A stretch of 64,000 bases of DNA from Chroococcidiopsis sp. TS-821 (GCF_002939305.1 NZ_MVDI01000002.1:1-64000); one strand, 5' to 3'. Counted from the stretch's first letter, positions 21,454 through 30,634 are shown. Translations and numbers: made by a program. Notes: a model not told the origin generated them from the sequence alone.

Positions 21454-22376
21454 TATTTTTTCTTCCCGCCGAATAAACCACCAAACAAACCACTACCCCC
21501 ATTATTGGCTTTGCCTGAACTTGGCTGCGAGACCGACGTTGATTTTGTACTCGCAGTTTGTGTTGCTTGATTGAGTAATTTCTTTGCTTTGAGTGCCATT
21601 GGTTCTTGAGGGTTCAACTGCAATGCCTTATTAATATGAACCTTAGCCATAGTGACTTGATTTTGCTTCAAATACAAGACTCCCATTAAGCTATGGCAAC
21701 TACTATTGTTGGGTTCTAACTTCAGTGCATCTTGTAACTCAATTCGCGCTTGTGTAAAGTTATTATTTTCCATAAAAGCTTGCGCGCGGCGATAATATTG
21801 TTCCACAGCGCTTGTGGGTTGGGGTGTAGGCGTTGGCTGTGGTGTTTTATGGGGATTAGGATTAATACGAGTTACGGGTTTGGGTTGCTGAACGCTAATA
21901 GCACCTTTGCGCATCAAGTATACTAAATTGAGTTCGCTAAGAGTGCCAATAATATCGAAAACTTGCTCAAAATTTTCATACTGCTTTACGGCTAACTGCT
22001 GAAGTGAAGTTTGATAAGAGTATTCAATATCGCTTGCTTGCGCTAACTTTTGTGCTAATTTAGATTTCAATTCAACGGTACTTTGTTCTTGTGCGAGACG
22101 CTTGCTCATCTCTCGCAGCACGACAAGATGCTCAGCACGGTTACGATCTTTTGAAAATTGTTCGTAGGCAGGATTGACAATTTTTGAGAGAAGTTGATTG
22201 GCGAGTTGTTTCGCTTCTGGTGTAACTGCTGCACAACTATCGGGGTGTAAACGACGGGCTATTTGCAGATAACGCTTGCGGATTTGATTGAAATCAGCAT
22301 CGACAGGAACGCCTAGTACTGCATGGTGGTCAGTTACATCATACTGAAATAAGCCACGTTCGATTTTAAATGACAT
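21453..22376 (-). CDS. J-domain and TPR protein
   Basis: A DnaJ-type domain occupies the first 65 residues, with HAVLGVPVDADFNQIRKRYL and an intact HPD tripeptide (LHPDS), so it should stimulate an Hsp70. A helical region follows, then a Pro-rich linker, two or three TPR motifs (about 200-270: AEQYYRRAQAFMENNNF type and LEPNNSSCHSLMGVLY) and a Gly-rich tail. I chose the ATG at 22376 (MSFKIERGLFQYD) with AAGG upstream; a TTG or GTG a few codons earlier is possible. Known in cyanobacteria as a conserved protein of unknown target. Coupled to hisZ. Confidence 0.85.
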   Translation of the reverse strand: MSFKIERGLFQYDVTDHHAVLGVPVDADFNQIRKRYLQIARRLHPDSCAAVTPEAKQLANQLLSKIVNPAYEQFSKDRNRAEHLVVLREMSKRLAQEQSTVELKSKLAQKLAQASDIEYSYQTSLQQLAVKQYENFEQVFDIIGTLSELNLVYLMRKGAISVQQPKPVTRINPNPHKTPQPTPTPQPTSAVEQYYRRAQAFMENNNFTQARIELQDALKLEPNNSSCHSLMGVLYLKQNQVTMAKVHINKALQLNPQEPMALKAKKLLNQATQTASTKSTSVSQPSSGKANNGGSGLFGGLFGGKKK

Positions 22377-22435
22377 AGAACCTTGTGCCACCGGCAAAGC
22401 CTATAATTTGTTTCTAGTGTACTGCGCCATATTTC

Positions 22436-23305
22436 CTAAGTTGGGGATTCATAGCTAAAAGCGCAATCGCTTTTGTTACTATTATTCCCTACCAAGGTTA
22501 AAGAACGAACGTGCAATAATTCATTGCTCAAGGCTGCGTGCAGATAGCCATTTGTTGCTAGAATGCGCCCTGATGCCATGTCAAACGCACTTTGATCGTA
22601 AGCAGTGACTTTTCCTCCTGCTTCTTCGAGTAAGACAATTCCCGCCGTGATATCCCACGGTGACAGTCCGCGTTCCCAATAGCCATCTAAGCGCCCACAC
22701 GCAACATAAGCTAAATCAAGCGCAGCGGAACCACTACGGCGGACGCCTTGCGTCAGATGCGTCAGATGACAAAACTCGGCATAGTTGTTGTCTAGTGTTT
22801 CGCGGCGATCGTAGGCAAAACCTGTGACTAAAAGGCTTTTACTTAGTTCCTGCGTTTGGGAAACAGAAATTGGGCGGCGATCGCGCGTCGCGCCTAATCC
22901 TCTTGCAGCCCGAAATAACTCTTGATGAAAAGGATCAAAAATTACGCCTACTTGAGGAACTCCCCCCACAAGTAACCCAATCGACACGGCAAAACTTGGG
23001 TATTGGTGCGCGAAATTAGTTGTACCATCTAAAGGATCGATCGCCCATAAATAATCGCTATTTGAATTTCCGACATTCCCCGATTCTTCGGCTAAGATTC
23101 CATGTTGCGGTAAGTGACGCTGTAGCACGTCTAATATCACGGTTTCGGAAGCTTTATCAGCTTGGGTTACTAAATCTCCAGGGCGTCCTTTTTCAATAAC
23201 ACCATCTAATGCACCATAGTAACTTTGAATAACCGCACCAGCAGCTAGCGCGGCTTCTGTTGCAATATCTAGATAAGTTTGCAGTTGGGAAGTTGAAGGA
23301 TTCAT
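22436..23305 (-). CDS. Inositol monophosphatase-family phosphatase
   Basis: A 289-residue Mg/Li-sensitive type sugar phosphatase: EESG (metal Glu), WAIDPLDGTTNFAHQ, and SPWDITAGIVLLEEAGG are the three metal motifs, all intact. The ATG at 23305 overlaps the nuclease stop by four bases (ATGA) and gives the usual N-terminus MNPSTSQLQ; earlier in-frame codons inside the nuclease gene are rejected. Family members hydrolyse inositol phosphate, 3'-phosphoadenosine phosphate, fructose bisphosphate or histidinol phosphate. The position in a run with hisZ makes a HisN (histidinol-phosphatase) role worth testing, but sequence alone does not decide. Confidence 0.9.
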   Translation of the reverse strand: MNPSTSQLQTYLDIATEAALAAGAVIQSYYGALDGVIEKGRPGDLVTQADKASETVILDVLQRHLPQHGILAEESGNVGNSNSDYLWAIDPLDGTTNFAHQYPSFAVSIGLLVGGVPQVGVIFDPFHQELFRAARGLGATRDRRPISVSQTQELSKSLLVTGFAYDRRETLDNNYAEFCHLTHLTQGVRRSGSAALDLAYVACGRLDGYWERGLSPWDITAGIVLLEEAGGKVTAYDQSAFDMASGRILATNGYLHAALSNELLHVRSLTLVGNNSNKSDCAFSYESPT

Positions 23306-23853
23306 GATTGACGGCGAAATTCGGCTGGAGTAAAACGCATTGGTTGAGCGGGATTCCAAATTCCCCGCCCCATGAGTCTAGCTGATTCTTGCGCGCGATT
23401 GAGTTGCTGAGTGTATTTGTCATTAGGGTTTCTAGCAACAGCTAGAACATATCCCTGTGCGACAAGCCATTCGTTTAACAATCGTTTGTCATGCCAAACA
23501 TACGCTTGATAGCGTCCAAAGCGGTCTTTTTGTTGCACGTCAAACTCTAGCAGAACATCGCTGCCTTGAACAATTTTTTCTAATTGTTGTTTTGCCGTTT
23601 GTCCCCATGGTTGTTGTTGCAAATCGGGTGCGTCTATGCCGATGAGGCGGACTCGTGCATTAAAATTACGTTGCGCCTCTAAGCCAATGACTTCAAGTGT
23701 ATTACCACTAACTACCCGCGTTACTTTGACAATTTTGCCTTGCGGTGTAGTCTCCGGTTGACAACTTTGTGTTAGCACCAATAACAGCAGGATAACAAGT
23801 CTATTCAACCAAGGTCGGTAACACATCATAACTTTTAGCCACTGGCCACTCAT
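23302..23853 (-). CDS. Thermonuclease-family lipoprotein
   Basis: A 183-residue staphylococcal-nuclease-like protein. Residues 15-31 are hydrophobic and end in LTQSC, a plausible lipobox, so the enzyme is probably anchored outside the cytoplasmic membrane. The nuclease fold shows VVSGNTLEV, ARVRLIGIDAPDLQQQ with the first active Arg and Asp, LLEFDVQQKDRFGRYQAYVW with Glu/Asp and Arg, and NPNDKYTQQL. It cuts DNA or RNA with calcium in the known members. It begins about 10 bases after the ferredoxin stop and overlaps the phosphatase start. Confidence 0.88.
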   Translation of the reverse strand: MSGQWLKVMMCYRPWLNRLVILLLLVLTQSCQPETTPQGKIVKVTRVVSGNTLEVIGLEAQRNFNARVRLIGIDAPDLQQQPWGQTAKQQLEKIVQGSDVLLEFDVQQKDRFGRYQAYVWHDKRLLNEWLVAQGYVLAVARNPNDKYTQQLNRAQESARLMGRGIWNPAQPMRFTPAEFRRQS

Positions 23854-23862
23854 GACTAACTA

Positions 23863-24231
23863 CTAATCTTCATCTAACGGTAAACCCGCCCGCACTTTTC
23901 CTTTACCAAAATAACGTCCAAATTGTAGTTCATAGACTTCGTCTTCGTCTTGGGTTTCGACTTCTAAATCGGAAAGTGGGTAGCTGACACACAACAACGC
24001 ATAGCCTTTGGCACGTAATTCGGGAGATAAGCCCATCGCTTCGGGTTGGTAGATTTCTCCCGATCGCACGCGTACTGCACACGTCGTACAAGCCCCATTA
24101 CGACACGAAAATGGCAGTTCTACGCCCTGATTTTCGGCGCTTTGGAGGATGTAGCTATCTTCAGGAACTTCGAGCGTGTAGTTCTTGTCACGCGCGCGAT
24201 CGCGAATTTTAATTTTAAAATAACGAGTCAT
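23863..24231 (-). CDS. Plant-type [2Fe-2S] ferredoxin with C-terminal extension
   Basis: The cluster motif is C43x4C48xxC51 and C81 (FSCRNGACTTCAVRV and ALLCVSYP). At 122 residues it is longer than photosynthetic PetF (about 97-99) because of a tail that contains ELQFGRYFGKGKV, so it is a paralogue rather than the main photosystem I acceptor. It is first in the minus-strand run ending in hisZ. Its redox partner is unknown. Confidence 0.9.
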   Translation of the reverse strand: MTRYFKIKIRDRARDKNYTLEVPEDSYILQSAENQGVELPFSCRNGACTTCAVRVRSGEIYQPEAMGLSPELRAKGYALLCVSYPLSDLEVETQDEDEVYELQFGRYFGKGKVRAGLPLDED

Positions 24232-24301
24232 GAAGCTTAAGAATTATCTATTCTTGCTGAACGTACATGACTTCATTGTATAATTAGAATTTGTGACACC
24301 T

Positions 24302-24388
24302 GGAGAGGTGGCCGAGTGGTTGAAGGCGCAGCACTGGAAATGCTGTTTGGGGGTAACTTCAACGAGGGTTCGAATCCCTCCCTCTCCG
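24302..24388 (+). tRNA. tRNA-Ser (GGA)
   Basis: An 87-nt class II tRNA: acceptor GGAGAGG pairs with CCTCTCC, the D arm has the Ser-type GTGGCCGAGTGGTTGAAGGC, the anticodon loop reads CTGGAAA with anticodon GGA, a long variable arm follows, and the T arm has GGTTCGAATCC. The discriminator is G and CCA is not encoded. It ends one base short of the truB stop codon on the opposite strand. Confidence 0.97.
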
Positions 24389-24389
24389 T

Positions 24390-25277
24390 TTAGAGAACAA
24401 TTTGTGGAACTAGTTTGGTTTGTGTATTTATCATCGTTAAATATCCAATCCCTAAAAAGTCGCCGCCTTCCTGATAAATCCGCAACGGTGAGTTTGATGG
24501 AAGACTGGTGATATCGCAAGCAATTTTTTGCCCTTGACACCATTTTTGGGCGATCGCAAAGGGTAAGGTGACAGCAGGAAGATGCTGTAATGCTTGTGTT
24601 GGTGGAATTGGTTGAAAGCTTCCTTGTTGAATTTGAGCTTCTAATTGCTCAAATGTTAAGCTATCTGCAATTTCAAAACCACTGCTGTGCGTGCGGATGA
24701 GTTTAGCTAAAGTTCCTCCAGTTTGTAAGACTATACCTAAGTCGCGGGCGATCGCGCGAATATAGGTTCCTGTACCACAGGCGATCGCAACATCAATCTC
24801 TGGAAAGTCTCCTGGTCGCCAGTCTAAAATTTCAATGTGAAATATTTCTACACTGCGTACAGGAATTTCAACATCTTCCCCTGCGCGGGCAAGATCGTAC
24901 AAGCGTTTTCCTTGAACTTGGATAGCACTATAACGCGGTGGTATTTGCTCAATTTTGCCTTGAAATTGTTTGAGCGCGGTTGTGACTTGTTCCAAGCTTA
25001 AATCAGACACTGGCTGTGAACTAATAATGTCGCCTTCGAGATCGTCAGTTGTTGTTGTTATTCCTAGCCGAATTGATGCTTGGTAAGCTTTTTTGGTTTG
25101 TAGAAACTGTAATAATCGAGTTGCTTTTCCTAAAGCAATAGGTAAAACACCTGTAGCAGCAGGATCTAATGTTCCCCCATGTCCTACCCGCTTCATCTGT
25201 AGTAATCGCCGTACTTGCGCTACACAGTCGTGAGAAGTCAACCCAGCAGGTTTATCTAAATTCAGAAACCCTAGCAC
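24390..25277 (-). CDS. truB: tRNA pseudouridine(55) synthase
   Basis: TruB makes pseudouridine 55 in the T loop of most tRNAs. The 295 residues start [20 protein letters not shown], with [19 protein letters not shown] carrying the catalytic Asp, [12 protein letters not shown], and a PUA-like C-terminal domain. Its stop lies one base from the 3' end of a convergent tRNA-Ser gene. Confidence 0.97.
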   Translation of the reverse strand: MLGFLNLDKPAGLTSHDCVAQVRRLLQMKRVGHGGTLDPAATGVLPIALGKATRLLQFLQTKKAYQASIRLGITTTTDDLEGDIISSQPVSDLSLEQVTTALKQFQGKIEQIPPRYSAIQVQGKRLYDLARAGEDVEIPVRSVEIFHIEILDWRPGDFPEIDVAIACGTGTYIRAIARDLGIVLQTGGTLAKLIRTHSSGFEIADSLTFEQLEAQIQQGSFQPIPPTQALQHLPAVTLPFAIAQKWCQGQKIACDITSLPSNSPLRIYQEGGDFLGIGYLTMINTQTKLVPQIVL

Positions 25278-25298
25278 AATTAATTACAAATCGTAGAA

Positions 25299-25483
25299 CT
25301 ATATTCGTGATTTATCTAAAACAGGAAGAAATGAACTAGCGAACAAGACAGCTTGGGCGCGATCGCGTAAGTGTAATTTAAAATACTCGTAACGTGATTT
25401 TTCACGGTTGTTTTTGAGACATAAAGTGCTTGGGCAATTTCACAATTGCTAGCACCACGAGCAATTAAGCGTAACACATTAAT
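25299..25483 (-). pseudogene. LuxR/NarL-type response regulator, HTH remnant
   Basis: The minus strand reads [20 protein letters not shown], then [10 protein letters not shown], the helix-turn-helix of a NarL-type regulator; after a frameshift the tail [20 protein letters not shown] follows to TAG at 25299. No receiver domain or start lies upstream. It is a broken remnant directly behind truB. Confidence 0.85.
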
Positions 25484-25530
25484 TTATAAATAGTAGCTCA
25501 CAGTATTAAGAGTTGAACAATAGGTTCTTA

Positions 25531-25657
25531 TACTAATTCGTAATTTGTGATGTATAGTATTTGCCTTTGGCACGCTGCGCGAAGGTAATGACAAAAGCTG
25601 GACAGTGTATGGCATTTGGAGCGTGGAACTGTCGTCAGAATCCGCGAGAAATGGTAT
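25531..25657 (+). repeat. 127-bp dispersed intergenic element, copy B
   Basis: Second copy of the element at 19960-20086, same orientation and length, with the same imperfect terminal inverted repeats. It lies between the LuxR remnant and the UvrD gene. An open frame that runs through it is not supported as a gene because the two copies differ mainly at codon-changing positions. Confidence 0.85.
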
Positions 25658-26140
25658 TATTCATAATCTACGCGATCGCGTTTCTTCACCAGAGACTTTT
25701 GTTGCATTTTTTTGTGAGTTTGGTACTAAAGTCATATGATTTTTAGTGCTTCGTTACTAACATTTTGGGAATTTAGATCCATGCAGTGAATGTCAGCAAG
25801 CTTTTACTATTAAGGCATTCTGAGATCTTGCAGCATTCTCAGTTAACCCAACAACCCGCCCGGGAATTAATTACCACGCTCATAGCTCAAGCCCACTCAA
25901 AGTGGGCTGCAAGGCTGATTCAGTCTTTTGCCCAAGAATGTGTATCTATAACATAAGTAAGCAACGTAAGTTATTAAGAATTATTTTTAAATCATATAAC
26001 GCGCTTGAACCTGAGTTAAGTTTTTACATTTCGAACTTGCAATTTCACGATCGAATTAGGGGTAACTTTACTTCTTATGTATAAAATTTACTTTCAGAGA
26101 TTTCTATAAGTTGTTTACCTAAAAGTAAAGTACTTAAACG
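25658..26140. other. Intergenic stretch with a short perfect hairpin
   Basis: No gene recognised. AGCCCACT (25890-25897) and AGTGGGCT (25901-25908) form a perfect 8-bp stem with a CAA loop, similar to hairpins common in cyanobacterial interspersed repeats; it has no T tract. Confidence 0.5.
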
Positions 26141-28489
26141 CTAGTTAAATTTTTGTAATTGTGCAATGCGAGGATCGATAATTTTTTGACCTAAAGTGGG
26201 AAATTTAATCGCGACGGATACTTTATTTCCAGAACCGAAAACATGGGTGATTTCACCAACACCAAACGTTTTATGTAACACGCGATCGCCGACTTGCCAA
26301 TTTTGCGAGCTTGTATTCACAGGAGTTGCTGCTACTTGTTTACTTCGCGAAGCAATACTCGGTGGTTTCGTATAACTGCGACTCACAGGTTGTCGCTCTG
26401 CGAGTAATTCTTCAGGTAACTCTGTCAAAAACTGCGAACGAATCGCCGGTTCGCGCGAACCATAAAGCCGACGTTCTCGTGCGTGTGAAAGATACAATAG
26501 TTCTTGCGCGCGAGTAATGCCAACATAACATAAACGCCGTTCTTCTTCTAAGGCATCAGGATCGTCTAAAGAGCGAAAGTTGGGTAATAAACCTTGTTCC
26601 ATTCCTACTAAGAAAACTACAGGAAACTCTAACCCTTTAGCTGCATGTAATGTTAGTAATGAAACAGCTTTTTGTCCTTCTTTTAAATTATCTAAATCAG
26701 AATTTAATGCGGTGCTAGCTAAAAAAGCTTCTAAAGAAGTATCTTCACTTTCTTCTTCAAATTGAACAACAGCATTATAAAGTTCTTGTAAGTTTTGCAA
26801 TCGTTCTAAACTTTCATCAGTACCTTGGTTTTTCAAGTCTTGAATATAACCTGATTCTTCCATAATTGCTTGCACGATGACTGACGCCGGCGTGATATCT
26901 ACTTGTTGTTGCCAACGACCGATCAATTGCGCAAAACTCGTCACGCCTTTTACCGATCGCCCTGCTAGAGTACCCGCCGATGTCTCATCGCTGATAATTT
27001 CCCAGACAGGGATGCTTAACTCTTGCGCCGCGCTGACCAAAGCATCAATTGTTGCTTTTCCAATACCGCGACGCGGTGTATTAATCACGCGCAGCAAACT
27101 TACGGTATCTGAAGGATTAACAATGACTCGCAGATAGGCAAGAATATCTTTAATCTCTTTGCGATCGTAAAACTTCAATCCACCAACGATTGTATAGGGA
27201 ATACCCCATCGTACTAAAGTATCTTCAAATGGTCGTGATTGCGCATTCGTTCGGTAAAGAATGGCGAAGCTACCCCAGTGAAAATCAGCATAACGGCGTT
27301 CTAAATTCTGAATTTGATTAATAACAAACTGCGCTTCAGCAATTTCATCGTCGGCTTTGTATAAATAAATTTGTTCGCCAGCCCCGCGCGTAGGTTTGAG
27401 AACTTTATCGATGCGTTGAGTATTATTTTCGATTAGTTGGTTTGCTGCTTGAAGAATATTTTCTCTAGAACGATAGTTTTCTTCCAGTTTTACCATGGTG
27501 CGGGTATCAGCATCAGGTAATCCATCGCCAAAATCAGATTGAAATTCTAGTAAAATTGTAAAATCTGCCATGCGGAAACTATAAATTGACTGATCGGCAT
27601 CACCAACAACAAATATCGAGCGGTTTTGCCAATTCCAATTGTGTTTATTAGTTTCGCCATTGGTAACAAGTAACCGAATTAAATCGTATTGCGTGCGATT
27701 GGTATCTTGATACTCATCGACTAAAATATGTTGAAATTTGCGGTGCCAATAGCTTAATACTTGTTCGTTTTGTTGAAAGAGTTGGACAGGAACGAGAATG
27801 AGATCGTCGAAATCTAAAGCGTTGTTTTCTGCTAAAGCGTTTTGGTATTGACTATAAACTTCAGCAATGACTCGACCGCGATAGTTCGGTTGCTGGTACT
27901 CAAACTCTTGTGGAGTTAATCCTTGATTTTTCGCATTACTAATTGCATAGCGTACCGAACGCGGTTCAAACTTTTTATCGTCTAAATTGAGTTGTTTTGT
28001 GACTATTTGTTTGACAAGGCTTTGCGCGTCAGATTCATCAAAAATTGAAAAATTGCGATTCCAACGTCTTCCTTTTTCATCTTGATATTTTTCAATATCG
28101 AATCGCAGCACGCGGGAAAATAAGCTGTGAAAAGTACCAATCCACAAATCTTTAATGATAGTTTTGTACACGCGCGATCGCAAACTTGTCTGTTCGTGCG
28201 GTGCTAGCGCTTCTAGGGGCTTTCCATAGTCGCGCATCGCAATTTGTTGGGCAAACAGCTTCTGGATGCGTTCTTTCATCTCCCGCGCGGCTTTGTTGGT
28301 AAAGGTGACAGCCAAGATGTTTTCAGGAGCGACGCGGTGTTTCAGGATCAGATTGGCAATTCGGTAAGTCAGTGCTCGTGTTTTACCAGAACCTGCGCCA
28401 GCAACTACCAACATTGGACCGCAGAAATGTTCTACAGCTTGGCGTTGACTCGGATTAAGGTGGCTGAAAAAATCAATGGTTGTCGTCAT
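26141..28489 (-). CDS. pcrA: ATP-dependent DNA helicase, UvrD/PcrA type
   Basis: A 782-residue superfamily 1A 3'-5' helicase for repair and replication restart. Motifs in order: LNPSQRQAVEH (Q motif), VAGAGSGKTRAL (Walker A), AVTFTNKAAREMKERI, VDEYQDTN (Walker B), GDADQSIYSFRMAD (III), LEENYRS (IV), LLTLHAAKGLEFPVVFLVGM (V), EERRLCYVGITRA (VI). The C-terminus has the PcrA-type WQVGDRVLHKTFGVGEI domain that binds partners such as RNA polymerase. It stands alone. Confidence 0.95.
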   Translation of the reverse strand: MTTTIDFFSHLNPSQRQAVEHFCGPMLVVAGAGSGKTRALTYRIANLILKHRVAPENILAVTFTNKAAREMKERIQKLFAQQIAMRDYGKPLEALAPHEQTSLRSRVYKTIIKDLWIGTFHSLFSRVLRFDIEKYQDEKGRRWNRNFSIFDESDAQSLVKQIVTKQLNLDDKKFEPRSVRYAISNAKNQGLTPQEFEYQQPNYRGRVIAEVYSQYQNALAENNALDFDDLILVPVQLFQQNEQVLSYWHRKFQHILVDEYQDTNRTQYDLIRLLVTNGETNKHNWNWQNRSIFVVGDADQSIYSFRMADFTILLEFQSDFGDGLPDADTRTMVKLEENYRSRENILQAANQLIENNTQRIDKVLKPTRGAGEQIYLYKADDEIAEAQFVINQIQNLERRYADFHWGSFAILYRTNAQSRPFEDTLVRWGIPYTIVGGLKFYDRKEIKDILAYLRVIVNPSDTVSLLRVINTPRRGIGKATIDALVSAAQELSIPVWEIISDETSAGTLAGRSVKGVTSFAQLIGRWQQQVDITPASVIVQAIMEESGYIQDLKNQGTDESLERLQNLQELYNAVVQFEEESEDTSLEAFLASTALNSDLDNLKEGQKAVSLLTLHAAKGLEFPVVFLVGMEQGLLPNFRSLDDPDALEEERRLCYVGITRAQELLYLSHARERRLYGSREPAIRSQFLTELPEELLAERQPVSRSYTKPPSIASRSKQVAATPVNTSSQNWQVGDRVLHKTFGVGEITHVFGSGNKVSVAIKFPTLGQKIIDPRIAQLQKFN

Positions 28490-28839
28490 GGGTGTCAGAA
28501 GTGCGATCGCGCTTAGGGCTGCAAAAGATATATCCTGTCTGACCTATAGTACAAAACTTATGATATCTTGATAGCTTCTTACTTGAAACGTTGCCGCGTT
28601 ATAACAATCTACCGACGACAGACTGTATTATATACTACTAAAATCTCTGCGAGTTAATTCTGAATTATCGATCTTTAGCAAACATTAAGCTTACTTAACT
28701 TCAGTAGTATCACTGTTATTATTCTTTGATATAAAATATTTACGTCTGTTTTTCGGTAGATTTCGCATTTGTATGTCATCTACTGTTTGATAGCCTTGAT
28801 CGCATTCAACCGTTTCATCTTGTATAAAGAATAACAAAT
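28490..28839. other. Intergenic stretch between divergent genes
   Basis: About 350 A+T-rich bases holding the promoters of the helicase and of the following gene; no distinct element recognised. Confidence 0.5.
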
Positions 28840-29517
28840 ATGGGAACATCAGATACGCCTTTGTGGGTTCAAGACAGAGATACAGTCATTGCAGAAGGAA
28901 GTAATGTTGAGTGGCGTTATGGAGAACCACCAGACTACTCGCGTAACAATGCAGCACTCAAAGAGCAAAGTCAATACAATCATATTGAAGGTTCTTTAGA
29001 GGCGATCGTACAAAACCTTGTCCGAACTTTTGAGATGGAAGCCTCATTTAAGACGAATCCTCAACAGTGGTTATCGATTGTTGCTGATAAGTTTCGGATG
29101 CGGACGAATACACAACCAGAGTACACTGCTGAGGATATCGTTGCGGCTGGAACTTATAATTTATTTTTAGGAGAGTCTGAGCACTACAGTGCAAAAGCTG
29201 AGGATTTTGAATCATCAGGAAAAATTTTTCACGAAGCCTTTCCTAATGGCTTTTTATGGGAAGTTATTGAGGTTTTAGCCGGACCGCCTAATGTGACTTT
29301 CAAGTGGCGTCACTGGGGAACTTTTAGCGGTTCTTACAAAGGATATGAACCCACAGGAGAAGTCGTCGAAGTTGTTGGAATTAGTGTGGCGCGAGTAACT
29401 GATGATTTGAAAATTGAATCATTAGAACATTATTTTGATACGAATTCTTTCTTAGGAAAATTGACATCGGGTGGAAAGGCGATCGCCAATGGCTGTCCTT
29501 TTCATCAACAAACATAA
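28840..29517 (+). CDS. SnoaL-like protein related to plant pathogen-related protein
   Basis: A 225-residue protein with the architecture of the plant pathogen-related protein of barley and its homologues: a WRYGEPPDY segment, SLEAIVQNLVRTFEMEASFK, ending in an NTF2/SnoaL-like fold with FLWEVIEVLAGPPNVTFKWR, HWG and GEVVEVVGISVARV. No catalytic function is known for the family; the fold binds small hydrophobic ligands in relatives. It has no signal peptide. It stands alone between the helicase and an AraC pseudogene. Confidence 0.75.
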   Translation: MGTSDTPLWVQDRDTVIAEGSNVEWRYGEPPDYSRNNAALKEQSQYNHIEGSLEAIVQNLVRTFEMEASFKTNPQQWLSIVADKFRMRTNTQPEYTAEDIVAAGTYNLFLGESEHYSAKAEDFESSGKIFHEAFPNGFLWEVIEVLAGPPNVTFKWRHWGTFSGSYKGYEPTGEVVEVVGISVARVTDDLKIESLEHYFDTNSFLGKLTSGGKAIANGCPFHQQT

Positions 29518-29831
29518 AGATTGACTTTAAAGTTACGCGCGATCGCCTTCTATAGCACCAAACGCGTATTAAAGGCGATCGTTTTTTGTCTATTCTATGC
29601 TTCGCACATACTTCGCGAACATATTTAAGCGCATCGTTGGTTGATTGTTCAAATTTTTCTTATTCAGTTTCTTAGTTAAATTACCATTCTGAAACTTCCT
29701 TCCACTGAGAAACAACTTGTCACGAATATCGCGTCATTAATCTCCGTAATTCCTGTAACTGGTTTCTCGGAACAAAATGTAAAAGAATCGCCATTAGCTA
29801 AACGCAGCTAAGTTGGTCAAACTAGCATATT

Positions 29832-30462
29832 TTATCTGTGTTTTGCTTGGCGATAGTTGTTCGGACTCATACTAAATTTACGGCAAAAGGCTTTCGTAAA
29901 TGCACTGCGATCGCGATACCCCATACAGGCGTTTGGTAATTCCCGCATACAGACATTGCAGAATTTGCTGTAACGCTATCTGTATTTGTGGTGTCACTTT
30001 CCCGTAACGATAAAAATAGTGTTGATGCGGTTGCTTAAATAGATGAAGTAACTCTGGGGGAGTTTGTTCGGTTGATTTGGCAAGATACGACTGAACTAAT
30101 TTTGGTGCAATATGGACATCAACAGCTAACATCCTTTGCTGCATCAATTCTTCGCACAATCCACCTGTTGCACATCCACTTCCGCAAAAGCAATACAACC
30201 TAGAACAAACCTGTTCGTCATTATTGTTGTAGTTTCCTGAAAGGAGAAATCCGCACTGGATAGGATGTTCGCGTACATCAACTTTTTCAATTACATTACC
30301 GTGTAGTTGATAGTCATCAATTCTAATCTCGATTCCTTCTTGATACTCAATGTTGCGTCGAAAACCTTGTCCTAACTTAGATGGATACCTCCGAATAACA
30401 TCAAAAGGATCTAATGCGTCGGCGTGTTGTAGTGTTGGATTGGCTTCTTGCCAAAGTTCTCC
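29832..30462 (-). pseudogene. AraC-family transcription regulator, decayed
   Basis: From 30462 downwards one open frame reads ELWQEANPTLQHADALDP, IRRYPSKLGQGFRRNIEYQE, HPIQCGFLLSGNY and YCFCGSGCATGG, the sensor half of a cyanobacterial AraC (PchR-like) regulator, to GITKRLYG. There the sequence jumps, with a frame change near 29920, to YRDRSAFTKAFCRKFSMSPN, the end of the second helix-turn-helix, with TAA at 29832. Most of the DNA-binding domain is deleted, and there is no start codon (a TAA precedes the frame). PchR-type regulators often control iron uptake, but no such genes are near. Confidence 0.85.
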
Positions 30463-30634
30463 TTAAGATTGTTTCTACTGGTCTACACTTCTAGGAAACG
30501 TCGTTGTTTATCTTGGTAAGCTGTGGTTTATAGACCGCATGGTTTGGCTGTACGAAGACATGAAAGACACCAACGCAGAGTATCATAGCTGGTTATACTA
30601 AATATGTTTGCACGACAATAAATATTTGCATTAG

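Noticed and set aside
25561-25746. 61-codon frame through repeat copy B
   Set aside because: Copy A encodes a different, shorter product; changes between copies are mostly codon-changing, so the frame is not under selection.
29878-30198. Stand-alone 106-residue Cys-rich protein
   Set aside because: Internal ATG within the AraC pseudogene frame; the sequence is the middle of a regulator sensor domain.
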